Below are positions 15,904-23,119 of a stretch of DNA of 64,000 bases, piece after piece. Below the pieces are notes generated by a model. The model searched no databases. It was not told the DNA's origin and worked only from the letters and a program-made list of their open reading frames with translations. This stretch comes from Luteibacter sp. SG786 (GTDB lineage Bacteria > Pseudomonadota > Gammaproteobacteria > Xanthomonadales > Rhodanobacteraceae), in assembly GCF_011759605.1 (NCBI RefSeq), contig NZ_JAAOYX010000001.1, positions 930,001-994,000 on the forward strand. Reading direction: 5' to 3'. The stretch's first letter is position 1. The number at the start of each line of letters is the position of its first letter. A program made the translations under genes and the position numbers.

Positions 15904-16662
15904 ATGGGTAGGGCCGCGGAAGGCGGCCGGCAAATGACAGAGCAACGAGTGGATCAGGGCGCGGGCGGTACGATTCTGTTCGACGCGGCCCGTGCACCTC
16001 AAGTCGACGCTGACTGGTTCTCGCCCCATCGCTGGCGCGAGCGCGGTGCGCTGCGGTCCCAGCCCGGCGGCCGGGGCGGGGTGGCCGTCATCGACACGCC
16101 CGCGGGCGAAGCGGTGCTCCGGCATTATCGCCGCGGCGGCATGGTCGCGCGCCTCTTTGGCGACCGCTACCTCTTCACGGGCGGCGACCGCACCCGAAGC
16201 GCGCGCGAGTTCCGCTTGCTGGCGGAGCTGTCGCGGCGCGGCCTTCCCGTGCCGGCGCCGATCGCGTCGCGCTACGTGCGCGAGGGCTTTCGTTATTCGG
16301 CCGATCTCATCACGGCCTTCATCCCCGGTGCCGCCACCTTGGCCGAGCGCCTTGCCGATGGCGCCATGAATGCGGCGCTGGCCGGCCGGGTCGGCACCAC
16401 CATCGCGCGATTCCACCGTGCCGGCGCGTGGCATGCCGACCTCAACGCCCACAACATCCTGGTGAACGGCAGCGATACCTACCTCATCGATTTCGACCGC
16501 GGGCGCCTGCGCCGGCCTTCGGCGGCCTGGCGCCGGGCCAATCTCGCCCGGTTGAAGCGCTCGCTGGTGAAGCTCGGCGCACGGGAGGCCGCGGGAGACA
16601 CCTTCGATGCGGAATGGTGGCCGGCGTTGATGGAACACTACGAACGGGCCCTGCGCGAATGA
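15904..16662 (+). CDS. kdkA: 3-deoxy-D-manno-octulosonic acid (Kdo) kinase
   Basis: This 252-residue protein of the lipopolysaccharide kinase family phosphorylates Kdo of the LPS inner core. Conserved features are GGRGGVAVIDTP, VLRHYRRGGMVARLFGDRYL, the catalytic loop WHADLNAHNILV and the metal-binding segment LIDFDRGRLR. ATG 15904 (AAAGGG seven bases upstream) and ATG 15934 (GGAAGG ten bases upstream) are both acceptable starts; the first is used here. A phosphorylated Kdo replaces the second Kdo in Haemophilus and xanthomonads, which supports the taxonomic inference. The stop overlaps the MBL gene start (ATGA). Confidence 0.92.
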   Translation: MGRAAEGGRQMTEQRVDQGAGGTILFDAARAPQVDADWFSPHRWRERGALRSQPGGRGGVAVIDTPAGEAVLRHYRRGGMVARLFGDRYLFTGGDRTRSAREFRLLAELSRRGLPVPAPIASRYVREGFRYSADLITAFIPGAATLAERLADGAMNAALAGRVGTTIARFHRAGAWHADLNAHNILVNGSDTYLIDFDRGRLRRPSAAWRRANLARLKRSLVKLGAREAAGDTFDAEWWPALMEHYERALRE

Positions 16663-17417
16663 GCTGGCACCTGCACTTCCTAGGCGCCGGCGCTGCGCAT
16701 GCCCTCGAACTCGGCTCGTCGGCGGCAGTGCTTGAGCGCGACGGCAAGCCGGAGCTCCTGATCGACTGCGGGCCGGACACGCTGCACCGCTACATGGCGG
16801 CTTACGGCAGCCTGCCGCCGGCCCTTTACGTGACCCACGCACACATGGATCACGTGGCCGGCATGGAAGGGCTGTTTTTCCGCTCATGGTTCGACGAGGC
16901 GCACCGCGGCCGCATGAAGGTGTTCATGCACGCGGCGCTGCTGCCCTGGTTGCAGGCCAGGGTCGCCGACTACCCGGGCGCGCTCGCCGAGGGTGGTGTG
17001 AACTACTGGGAGGCCTTCCATCTCATTCCGTGCACGCGCGGCTTCTGGCATGCGGACCAGTGGTTCGACCTGTTCCCGACGCGCCACCACGTGCATGGCA
17101 CGTCGTATGGCCTGGCGCTGCGCGGCAGTTTCGTCTACACCGGCGACACGCGGCCGATTCCCGAGGTGCTGGCCATCCACGGCGTGAACGGGGAACTCAT
17201 CGCGCACGATTGCGGCGTGATCGGCAATCCGTCGCACACGGGCGTGGACGATCTGGAGCGCGAGTACGACGAGGCATTCCGGCTGCGCATGGCGCTCTAC
17301 CACTACGGCGGCATCGCCGATGGCGAGACGCTTGCCTCGCGCGGCTATCGCATCGCCCGCCCGGGCGAGCGGCTGGCGCTGCCCGAGCCGCACCCGCCGG
17401 GGCCCGCGGCGGGTTAA
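16659..17417 (+). CDS. MBL-fold metallo-hydrolase (RNase Z-like)
   Basis: This 252-residue protein opens with LHFLGAGAAHALELGSSAAV and has the two-metal motif VTHAHMDHVAG at about residues 58-68. A later His lies in PTRHHVHGTSYG, Asp in YTGDTRPIPEV, and a C-terminal pattern in AHDCG and SHTGVDDLE. The layout resembles RNase Z and phosphodiesterase-type members more than beta-lactamases. The substrate is unknown. Translational coupling to kdkA suggests a role linked to LPS metabolism or simply shared expression. Confidence 0.82.
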   Translation: MSWHLHFLGAGAAHALELGSSAAVLERDGKPELLIDCGPDTLHRYMAAYGSLPPALYVTHAHMDHVAGMEGLFFRSWFDEAHRGRMKVFMHAALLPWLQARVADYPGALAEGGVNYWEAFHLIPCTRGFWHADQWFDLFPTRHHVHGTSYGLALRGSFVYTGDTRPIPEVLAIHGVNGELIAHDCGVIGNPSHTGVDDLEREYDEAFRLRMALYHYGGIADGETLASRGYRIARPGERLALPEPHPPGPAAG

Positions 17418-17426
17418 ACCGCTTTG

Positions 17427-17509
17427 TGTGGGAGCCGCTTCAGCGGCGATGGGTGCTCGCGGCAAGGTTGCCCGCTGCCGCGGGATCGCCGGCGCAGCCG
17501 GCTCCCACA
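17427..17509 (+). repeat. Palindromic intergenic repeat, copy 3
   Basis: This is an 83-bp unit starting 10 bp after the MBL gene stop, almost identical to copy 2 in the same orientation. It lies immediately upstream of the tRNA-Ser(GGA) promoter and may also insulate it from read-through. Confidence 0.9.
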
Positions 17510-17521
17510 GAGTCATGGCGC

Positions 17522-17550
17522 TTGTCTCGCCCATCCCTCCCGGTTATCCT
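17522..17550 (+). promoter_or_regulatory. Sigma-70 promoter for tRNA-Ser(GGA) and 4.5S RNA
   Basis: TTGTCT (17522-17527) and TATCCT (17545-17550) have a 17-bp spacer, 48 bp upstream of the tRNA. Confidence 0.6.
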
Positions 17551-17598
17551 TCCGCTTCTTTGCCGGACAGGATGCCGGGGAAGAGGTTGTACCAGTGC

Positions 17599-17689
17599 GG
17601 AGAGGTGTCCGAGTGGTTTAAGGAGCACGCCTGGAAAGTGTGTATACGTTAATAGCGTATCGCGGGTTCGAATCCCGCCCTCTCCGCCA
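17599..17689 (+). tRNA. tRNA-Ser (anticodon GGA)
   Basis: This 91-nt class II tRNA has a GGAGAGG/CCTCTCC acceptor, anticodon GGA in CTGGAAA, a long variable arm containing TATACGTTAATAGCGTATC, T-arm GGTTCGAATCC and an encoded CCA. It reads UCC/UCU. The 4.5S RNA gene follows 15 bp later. Confidence 0.96.
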
Positions 17690-17703
17690 GTTATGTCTTT
17701 ATG

Positions 17704-17811
17704 GTGGCCCTGTCGGTCCCCCCGCGACGATAGCCCGTAAACCCCGCCAGGTCCGGAAGGAAGCAACGGTAGCGGACGATTCGGGTGCCGGGGTGTGGCT
17801 GGCAGGGTCAT
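17704..17811 (+). ncRNA. ffs: Signal recognition particle 4.5S RNA
   Basis: The diagnostic SRP core is present: CAGGTCCGGAAGGAAGCA with its GGAA tetraloop, and on the return strand GGGTGCCGGGGTGTGGCTGG. The closing stem pairs TGGCCCTG (17705-17712) with CAGGGTCA (17803-17810). The size of about 108 nt matches the small bacterial SRP RNA, which with Ffh targets membrane proteins co-translationally. An ORF drawn through it would be spurious. TCGCC..GGGCGA downstream may end the transcript. Confidence 0.96.
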
Positions 17812-17883
17812 CGCCTTTCGGGGGCGAGCTTTCCCACCCCTCCGGTCCTTGGCACAATCCACTGTCGTCCCAAGGTACTACGC

Positions 17884-19587
17884 ATGTCCTATCAGGTCCT
17901 CGCACGCAAGTGGCGCCCCCGCAAGTTCGCCGAACTCGTGGGCCAGGAGCACGTGGTCCGCGCGCTCACCAACGCGCTCGACTCCGGGCGCATGCACCAT
18001 GCCTACCTCTTCACCGGCACGCGCGGCGTCGGCAAGACCACCATCGCGCGCATCTTCGCCAAGTCGCTCAACTGTGAGCGCGGCGAATCGGCCGATCCCT
18101 GCGGCGAGTGCGCCGTCTGCACGGCGGTGGACGCCGGCCGCTTCGTCGACCTGCTGGAAATCGACGCGGCCAGCAACACCGGCGTGGACGATGTGCGCGA
18201 AGTGATCGAGAACGCGCAGTACGCACCGTCGCGGGGCCGTTTCAAGGTGTACCTCGTCGACGAGGTGCACATGCTGTCGAAGCCCGCCTTCAATGCACTG
18301 CTGAAGACGCTGGAAGAGCCGCCGCCGCACGTGAAGTTCCTGCTCGCCACCACCGACCCGCAGAAGCTGCCGGTCACGGTGCTGTCGCGCTGCCTGAAGT
18401 TCAACCTGAAACGCCTGCTGCCCGAACAGATCTCCGGACAGATGCGCCATATCCTCGGCGCCGAAGCCATCGAGTACGAGGACGAGGCGATCGCCGCGCT
18501 CGCGCATGGTGCCGACGGCTCGTTGCGCGACGGTCTGTCGCTTCTTGATCAGGCCATCGCCTACGGTGGTGGCGCGCTGCGCGCGGCCGACGTGCGCGCC
18601 ATGCTCGGTAGCGTGGAGCGCGGTCAGGTGCTGGGCGTGCTGGAAGCCCTGGCCGCCGGCGACGGCGCGGCGCTCATGGCGGAGTCCGATCGCATCGCGT
18701 CGTACTCGCCCGACTTCGGCGGCGTGCTCGACGACCTGGCCACGGTGCTGCATCGTGTGCAATTGATCCAGCTGGTGCCGGGGTACCGCGGCGAAGAGGC
18801 CGACGCCGGTCTTGCCGATCTCGCCGCGCGCCTTGCCCCGGAAGACGTGCAGCTCTACTACCAGATCGCCACCAGCGGCCGCCGCGAACTGCCGCTGGCG
18901 CCGGACGCGCGCATCGGTTTCGAGATGGTGCTGTTGCGCATGCATGCGTTCCGTCCGGTGGAAGCCGGGCAGGGCGTGGCGGCGCCGCGTGCCGCCGCAG
19001 CCGCGCCGCAGCCGCGCCCGGCACCGCCCGCGGGTGTGCCGGGTCCAGATCGCTCCGCGTCCGGCGCAGCGGGCGGCCCGTCATCCTCGCGTACCGCGCC
19101 GGCTGCGCCACCCGCGTCGAGGCCGGCCGCGGGTCCCGCACCCGCGCCCGCACCCGCACCCGCCGCGCCGCCGCGTCCCATCGCCGTGGGTGCCAACGGC
19201 CTGCCGGACTGGCACGACATCGTGGAGCGCGCGAACCTGCGCGGTCCCATCGGGCAGTTGGCGCAGAACTGCTCGCTGCGCGAGATCGAAGGGGAGACCA
19301 TGGTGCTGGCGCTCACGCCTTCGCACATGCACCTCGCCGTCGAACCGCTTACCAGCCAGATGGAAGAGAAGGTCTCGCAGGCCCTCGGTCACCGTGTTCG
19401 TTTCCGTTTCGTCGCCGACCGGGGCAACCTGGGCACACCGGCGGAGCGCAGGGCGCAGGCGGCCAGCGACGCGCAGGCCAATGCGGAGGCCTCGATGGAA
19501 GCCGACCCGCTCGTACAGACGCTGAAGCGCGAATTCGACGCGCGCGTCATTCCCCAATCGATCAAACCCGTGGAGCCAGGAACGTGA
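17884..19587 (+). CDS. dnaX: DNA polymerase III subunits tau/gamma
   Basis: This 567-residue clamp-loader ATPase opens with SYQVLARKWRPRKFAELVGQ. Walker A is GTRGVGKT (45-52), the zinc-binding cysteines lie in CERGESADPCGECAVC, Walker B is LVDEVHML, and sensor 1 is LSRCLKFNL. A Pro/Ala-rich linker (about residues 360-440) leads to a C-terminal domain with QLAQNCSLREIEGE, the tau region that contacts the polymerase. No clear slippery heptamer for a gamma frameshift product is seen. The stop overlaps the ybaB start (GTGA), giving the classic dnaX-ybaB-recR operon. Confidence 0.97.
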   Translation: MSYQVLARKWRPRKFAELVGQEHVVRALTNALDSGRMHHAYLFTGTRGVGKTTIARIFAKSLNCERGESADPCGECAVCTAVDAGRFVDLLEIDAASNTGVDDVREVIENAQYAPSRGRFKVYLVDEVHMLSKPAFNALLKTLEEPPPHVKFLLATTDPQKLPVTVLSRCLKFNLKRLLPEQISGQMRHILGAEAIEYEDEAIAALAHGADGSLRDGLSLLDQAIAYGGGALRAADVRAMLGSVERGQVLGVLEALAAGDGAALMAESDRIASYSPDFGGVLDDLATVLHRVQLIQLVPGYRGEEADAGLADLAARLAPEDVQLYYQIATSGRRELPLAPDARIGFEMVLLRMHAFRPVEAGQGVAAPRAAAAAPQPRPAPPAGVPGPDRSASGAAGGPSSSRTAPAAPPASRPAAGPAPAPAPAPAAPPRPIAVGANGLPDWHDIVERANLRGPIGQLAQNCSLREIEGETMVLALTPSHMHLAVEPLTSQMEEKVSQALGHRVRFRFVADRGNLGTPAERRAQAASDAQANAEASMEADPLVQTLKREFDARVIPQSIKPVEPGT

Positions 19588-19907
19588 AAGGTCAAATCGG
19601 TCAGCTGATGCAGCAAGCCCAGCGCATGCAGGACGAGATGAAGCGTGCGCAGGACGAACTCGCCAAGACGGAAATCACCGGCAGCGCCGGCGGTGGCCTC
19701 GTCACCGTCACCATGACCGGCGGCCACGAAGTGCGTTCGGTGCACATCGACCGCCAGGCTTTCGCGGACGATCCGGAGATGGCCGAAGACCTCGTCGCGG
19801 CGGCCGTGAACGACGCCGTGAACAAGATCGCCGAGCTGAGCCGCTCGCGCCTTGGCGGGGTCACGGCCGGGCTCAACCTTCCCCCCGGTTTCAAGATGCC
19901 GTTCTGA
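19584..19907 (+). CDS. ybaB: YbaB/EbfC nucleoid-associated protein
   Basis: This 107-residue protein uses a GTG start inside the dnaX stop. It has the family pattern: an N-terminal helix [17 protein letters not shown], the beta core [15 protein letters not shown], and the C-terminal [20 protein letters not shown]. It is a dimeric DNA-binding protein conserved between dnaX and recR. Coupling with dnaX and closeness to recR (19 bp) indicate one operon. Confidence 0.96.
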   Translation: MKGQIGQLMQQAQRMQDEMKRAQDELAKTEITGSAGGGLVTVTMTGGHEVRSVHIDRQAFADDPEMAEDLVAAAVNDAVNKIAELSRSRLGGVTAGLNLPPGFKMPF

Positions 19908-19926
19908 CGAACGGCTGCCGTCCACG

Positions 19927-20529
19927 ATGAGCAATGGCTCCCGCCTCCTCGGCGAACTGATCGACGCGCTGCGCTGTCTGCCCGGCGTGGGTGCGAAGAG
20001 CGCGCAGCGCATGGCCTTCCACCTGCTGGAACGGGAAAGGCAGGGTGGCTTGCGCCTGGCTTCGGCGCTGGAATCGGCCATGCGTGACGTCGGCAATTGC
20101 ACGCGCTGCCGCAATTTCAGCGAAACGGCAGTGTGCTCGCTTTGCGCCAGTGCCAGTCGCGATCGCCAGGTGCTGTGCGTGGTGGAGTCGCCGTCCGATC
20201 TCGCTGCGATCGAGCAGGCCACCGGCTACCGGGGGCACTATTTCGTGCTGCTGGGCCGGTTGTCGCCGCTCGACGGCCTGGGCCCTGACGAACTGGGTCT
20301 GCCCCTCCTGGCCGAGCGTCTTGGGGAGGGGGAGGTCGAGGAAATGATCATCGCGACCAATCCCACAGTCGAAGGCGAAGCCACCGCCCATTACATCGGC
20401 CAGCTCGCGAAAGCCGCGGGTATCCGTGCCACGCGCCTGGCCCATGGTGTGCCGTTGGGCGGCGAACTGGAGTTCGTCGACCGCGGCACGCTTGCCCATG
20501 CATTCGGAAGCCGGCAGTCGCTCGGCTGA
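19927..20529 (+). CDS. recR: Recombination protein RecR
   Basis: This 200-residue protein has an N-terminal helix-hairpin-helix ([20 protein letters not shown]), a zinc finger of four cysteines (CTRCRNF...CSLC, about residues 58-74), a Toprim domain starting [15 protein letters not shown], and the C-terminal Walker-like THYIG-type element ([10 protein letters not shown]). With RecF and RecO it loads RecA at gaps during replication repair. It is the third gene of the dnaX operon. Confidence 0.97.
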   Translation: MSNGSRLLGELIDALRCLPGVGAKSAQRMAFHLLERERQGGLRLASALESAMRDVGNCTRCRNFSETAVCSLCASASRDRQVLCVVESPSDLAAIEQATGYRGHYFVLLGRLSPLDGLGPDELGLPLLAERLGEGEVEEMIIATNPTVEGEATAHYIGQLAKAAGIRATRLAHGVPLGGELEFVDRGTLAHAFGSRQSLG

Positions 20530-20545
20530 CCATCGAGGAATCAGG

Positions 20546-20890
20546 ATGACAGACACGATTTTCGCCAAGATCGTCCGCCGCGAGATCCCCGCCGACATCG
20601 TCTATGAAGACGACGATGTGCTGGCTTTCCGCGACCTCAACCCGCAGGCTCCGGTGCACGTGCTGTTCATTCCGAAACGGCCCATCGCTACGTTGGACGA
20701 TGCGGCGCCCGGCGATGCCGAACTGCTCGGCAAGCTCTTGCTCGCTGCCGCGGCATACGCGCGCGAGCAGGGATTCGCGAAAGACGGTTATCGCACGGTG
20801 GTCAACACCAACACCCACGGCGGGCAGACGGTGTTCCACATCCATGTGCACCTCCTTGCTGGACGCCAGATGCACTGGCCGCCGGGCTGA
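20546..20890 (+). CDS. hinT: HIT-family purine nucleoside phosphoramidase (HinT)
   Basis: This 114-residue protein has the triad motif THGGQTVFHIHVHLLAGR (H-x-H-x-H) near the C-terminus and the N-terminal DTIFAKIVRREIPADIVYEDD typical of HinT. It hydrolyses AMP-lysine or related adenosine phosphoramidates. The start at ATG 20546 has GAGGAATCAGG upstream. It follows recR by 16 bp and may be the end of the dnaX operon. The length is normal. Confidence 0.95.
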   Translation: MTDTIFAKIVRREIPADIVYEDDDVLAFRDLNPQAPVHVLFIPKRPIATLDDAAPGDAELLGKLLLAAAAYAREQGFAKDGYRTVVNTNTHGGQTVFHIHVHLLAGRQMHWPPG

Positions 20891-20927
20891 GAGCCGCAGC
20901 CGAGCGCAGATCCGGCGAATGGACCCG

Positions 20928-22151
20928 TCATCGCGTCTTGACTCGCCAAGGTTGGCGAACTCCATACATGAGCGTTCGCCATAACCATTCCATAGGTCCG
21001 AACCGATGCCGCTTCAGCCACCAGTGGCTGACAAGCACTTGGCCCAGGTAAACAGCCATTCCAAGCCACATGGCTTGCGATGAACTCAGGCGGCCAAACA
21101 GACCCAGCCCGTACCCGAAGAATATCCAACCGAAAATCAGCGACTGAGCCAGATAGTTGCTGAAGGCCATTCGACCCAGAGGGCCGAGCAGGCTCAGCAG
21201 GCGTTGGGTCCCGGTGAACGTGCAAAGGGCGATGCAGGTGGCGCCATAGCCGATGGCGAGCAAGACCGGGGCCAGGGTGATCAGAGCGGAGACGACTGGC
21301 GCCAAGCCTCGCCAGGGAGATCCTGCCTCGGGCAATTCCAGCAGGTTCATGCCTAAACCAAGGACGAGGCCGAGCACGGCGGCGCCGATGAGTACACGGC
21401 GATGCCTTTCGGGATGACGAAACATACCGCTCCGCCAAGCGAGCGCGCCAAGCAAGAACAACGCGAACGTCCGCGGCGCCACCAACACGTGGAGCGGGAC
21501 AATGCGAGGTATCTCGGCGAGATTGAAGCGGACGACTTCGCTCCAGGTTCCACTCGAATAGACCGACGTGGCAACTTGGACGTATTGCCGGAGTGCCGCT
21601 TCATCCGGTCCAAGGAAACTGTCAGGAAGCCACCACGGCATGGCGGCATAACTCAGCAGGCCCATGACACAGGCGGCGATGAGGACGCGATTCGACGCAT
21701 ATAGGAATGGCAGGACCGTCAGCCCTATCAGCGCGTACTCCGTAAGAATGTCGCCATTCCAGATGAAGCACAGATGCAGGATGCCAAATCCAAGTAGAAC
21801 AAGCAGTCGCCTGACCAGGAGTGTCAGGCGCTGTGCGTTGGCAGCGAGTCTCTCGAACTGGATGGCAAGGCCAATACCAAATAGCAGGGAGAACAGAGCA
21901 AATGCCTTCGATTCCATGCCGATGCTGACCACCGCATCGACCACATGATCCAAGTGGGATCCTTCCATCGTCGGCGGAAGAAACTGCCGAAACAACGAAA
22001 CACGGAACTCGGTGATCAGGTTGACCGAGAGCACACCGAAGAGCGCCACTCCGCGCAGCACGTCGATCACGGCTATCCGATGGGCAGGGCGAATGGGTAG
22101 CGCAACTTCCTGGCGCACACGTTCGCCCGGTGCTGAAACTTGAGTATCCAT
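20928..22151 (-). CDS. DUF418 membrane protein (YeiB-like)
   Basis: This 407-residue polytopic protein has about nine or ten membrane segments. It opens with RIAVIDVLRGVALFGVLSVN, the signature shared by YeiB-type proteins. The C-terminal DUF418 region carries LLGPLGRMAFSNYLAQSLIF and GYGLGLFGRL. ATG 22151 is preferred over GTG 22160 because AGGTGG lies six bases upstream. The physiological role is not known; the fold is related to acyltransferase-3-like membrane proteins. Composition is more AT-rich than dnaX or recR, suggesting later acquisition. It is convergent with hinT, with only 37 bp between the stops. Confidence 0.87.
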   Translation of the reverse strand: MDTQVSAPGERVRQEVALPIRPAHRIAVIDVLRGVALFGVLSVNLITEFRVSLFRQFLPPTMEGSHLDHVVDAVVSIGMESKAFALFSLLFGIGLAIQFERLAANAQRLTLLVRRLLVLLGFGILHLCFIWNGDILTEYALIGLTVLPFLYASNRVLIAACVMGLLSYAAMPWWLPDSFLGPDEAALRQYVQVATSVYSSGTWSEVVRFNLAEIPRIVPLHVLVAPRTFALFLLGALAWRSGMFRHPERHRRVLIGAAVLGLVLGLGMNLLELPEAGSPWRGLAPVVSALITLAPVLLAIGYGATCIALCTFTGTQRLLSLLGPLGRMAFSNYLAQSLIFGWIFFGYGLGLFGRLSSSQAMWLGMAVYLGQVLVSHWWLKRHRFGPMEWLWRTLMYGVRQPWRVKTR

Positions 22152-22444
22152 GTTAGCCACCTGGGGTGCTCATTGGCCTGCGCACTATCGCGCGATTCCC
22201 CAAGTAGCGGATCATTGCACACACCGCCGCACGGGCAGCTTGTCGCGGCGCTTTCGATGACAGACTCGTCGTGGCGTTCACTAGCCCGGTATCGCCAAAG
22301 CGCTTTGCACCTGAGCGTCTTGCACGCCGAAGGCTCTGGCCTCACCGTCCGAGCCGACGGCGGCGCCAGCCGCTGGCCACATGCATTCGCCTTGGCGAAT
22401 GAACCGCTGCATCAAGGCAGCGTGCCGGACTTCCGCGAAGAAAC
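22152..22444. other. Non-coding gap upstream of DUF418 gene
   Basis: No convincing gene is seen on either strand. It should hold the promoter for the minus-strand DUF418 gene. The short inverted repeat CATTCGCC-ttGGCGAATG at 22383-22400 is the only clear structure. Confidence 0.5.
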
Positions 22445-22475
22445 AAAAAAAGCCGGCATCGAAGCCGGCTTTTTT
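22445..22475 (-). terminator. Terminator of the Slp lipoprotein gene
   Basis: AGCCGGC-atcgaa-GCCGGCT is flanked by A and T runs, so it can act in both directions. It lies just past the stop at 22479 on the minus strand. Confidence 0.92.
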
Positions 22476-22478
22476 GCG

Positions 22479-23078
22479 TCACTTGCGAGGCGGAGGTGCA
22501 GGCACCGGCCTCGGCACGATGATCGTGCGCGGGCGGTACCAGAACGGGTCGCCCCACGGACCGTAACCGTACGGGCCCCAACCCGGACCCCAGCCCGGGC
22601 CCCAGAACGGGTCGTAAAAACCTGGCGGGTAGCGGTTCACCGGAACGCGCTTCGGCCACAGGTACACGACATCGGCTTCGACGCGAGGATAGGCGTAGTC
22701 GAAGTCGCCCACCTTCTGCGTGACGGCGCCACGCAGCGTGCCCGTGACGGTAATCTCGCGGCCGCGGACGAACACTTCCGGATCGTAGAAGCCGTCGCGG
22801 CAGGCGACGAAGCGGCCCTGGCTCTCGTTCTTGCTTGCGGTGGGCCGTGCCTGATCGTCGAGCGGCTCGGACAATACGAAGAAGCAGGTCTGCTGCGGGC
22901 CCGGCTCGGTCTTGATGATCTCGCCACCCCAGCGCACCTTGGCGCCCGGCGCGCCGCCCTGCTGGGCACCGGCCGTGGATACGTCGTTGAACTGGCCCTG
23001 CAGCGGCTGGGGCACGGTGGCGCAGGCGCCGAGTGCGAGAGTCGCCGCGGCGATGGCCAGCGGTTTGTACATGGACAT
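22479..23078 (-). CDS. Slp-family outer-membrane lipoprotein
   Basis: This 199-residue protein has lipobox LALGAC (Cys19). The ATG at 23078 has AGGAG seven bases upstream. The body matches the Slp family: VRWGGEIIKTEPGPQQTCFFVLSEPLD, then GRFVACRDGFYDPEVFVRGREITVTGTL, and YPRVEADVVYLWP. The last 45 residues are a Gly/Trp/Pro/Tyr-rich tail with repeats of FWGPGWGPGWGP type. E. coli Slp is starvation-induced and tied to acid or carbon stress, but the biochemical role is not known. It is monocistronic. Confidence 0.88.
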   Translation of the reverse strand: MSMYKPLAIAAATLALGACATVPQPLQGQFNDVSTAGAQQGGAPGAKVRWGGEIIKTEPGPQQTCFFVLSEPLDDQARPTASKNESQGRFVACRDGFYDPEVFVRGREITVTGTLRGAVTQKVGDFDYAYPRVEADVVYLWPKRVPVNRYPPGFYDPFWGPGWGPGWGPYGYGPWGDPFWYRPRTIIVPRPVPAPPPRK

Positions 23079-23119
23079 GTCACGTCTCCTGAATACCGGG
23101 CACGGCCGATACCATGCCC

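Noticed and set aside
17440-17862. A minus-strand frame across tRNA-Ser and 4.5S RNA
   Set aside because: It reads through two RNA genes and contains the translation artefact GEGGIRTRDTLLTY typical of tRNA-Ser antisense.
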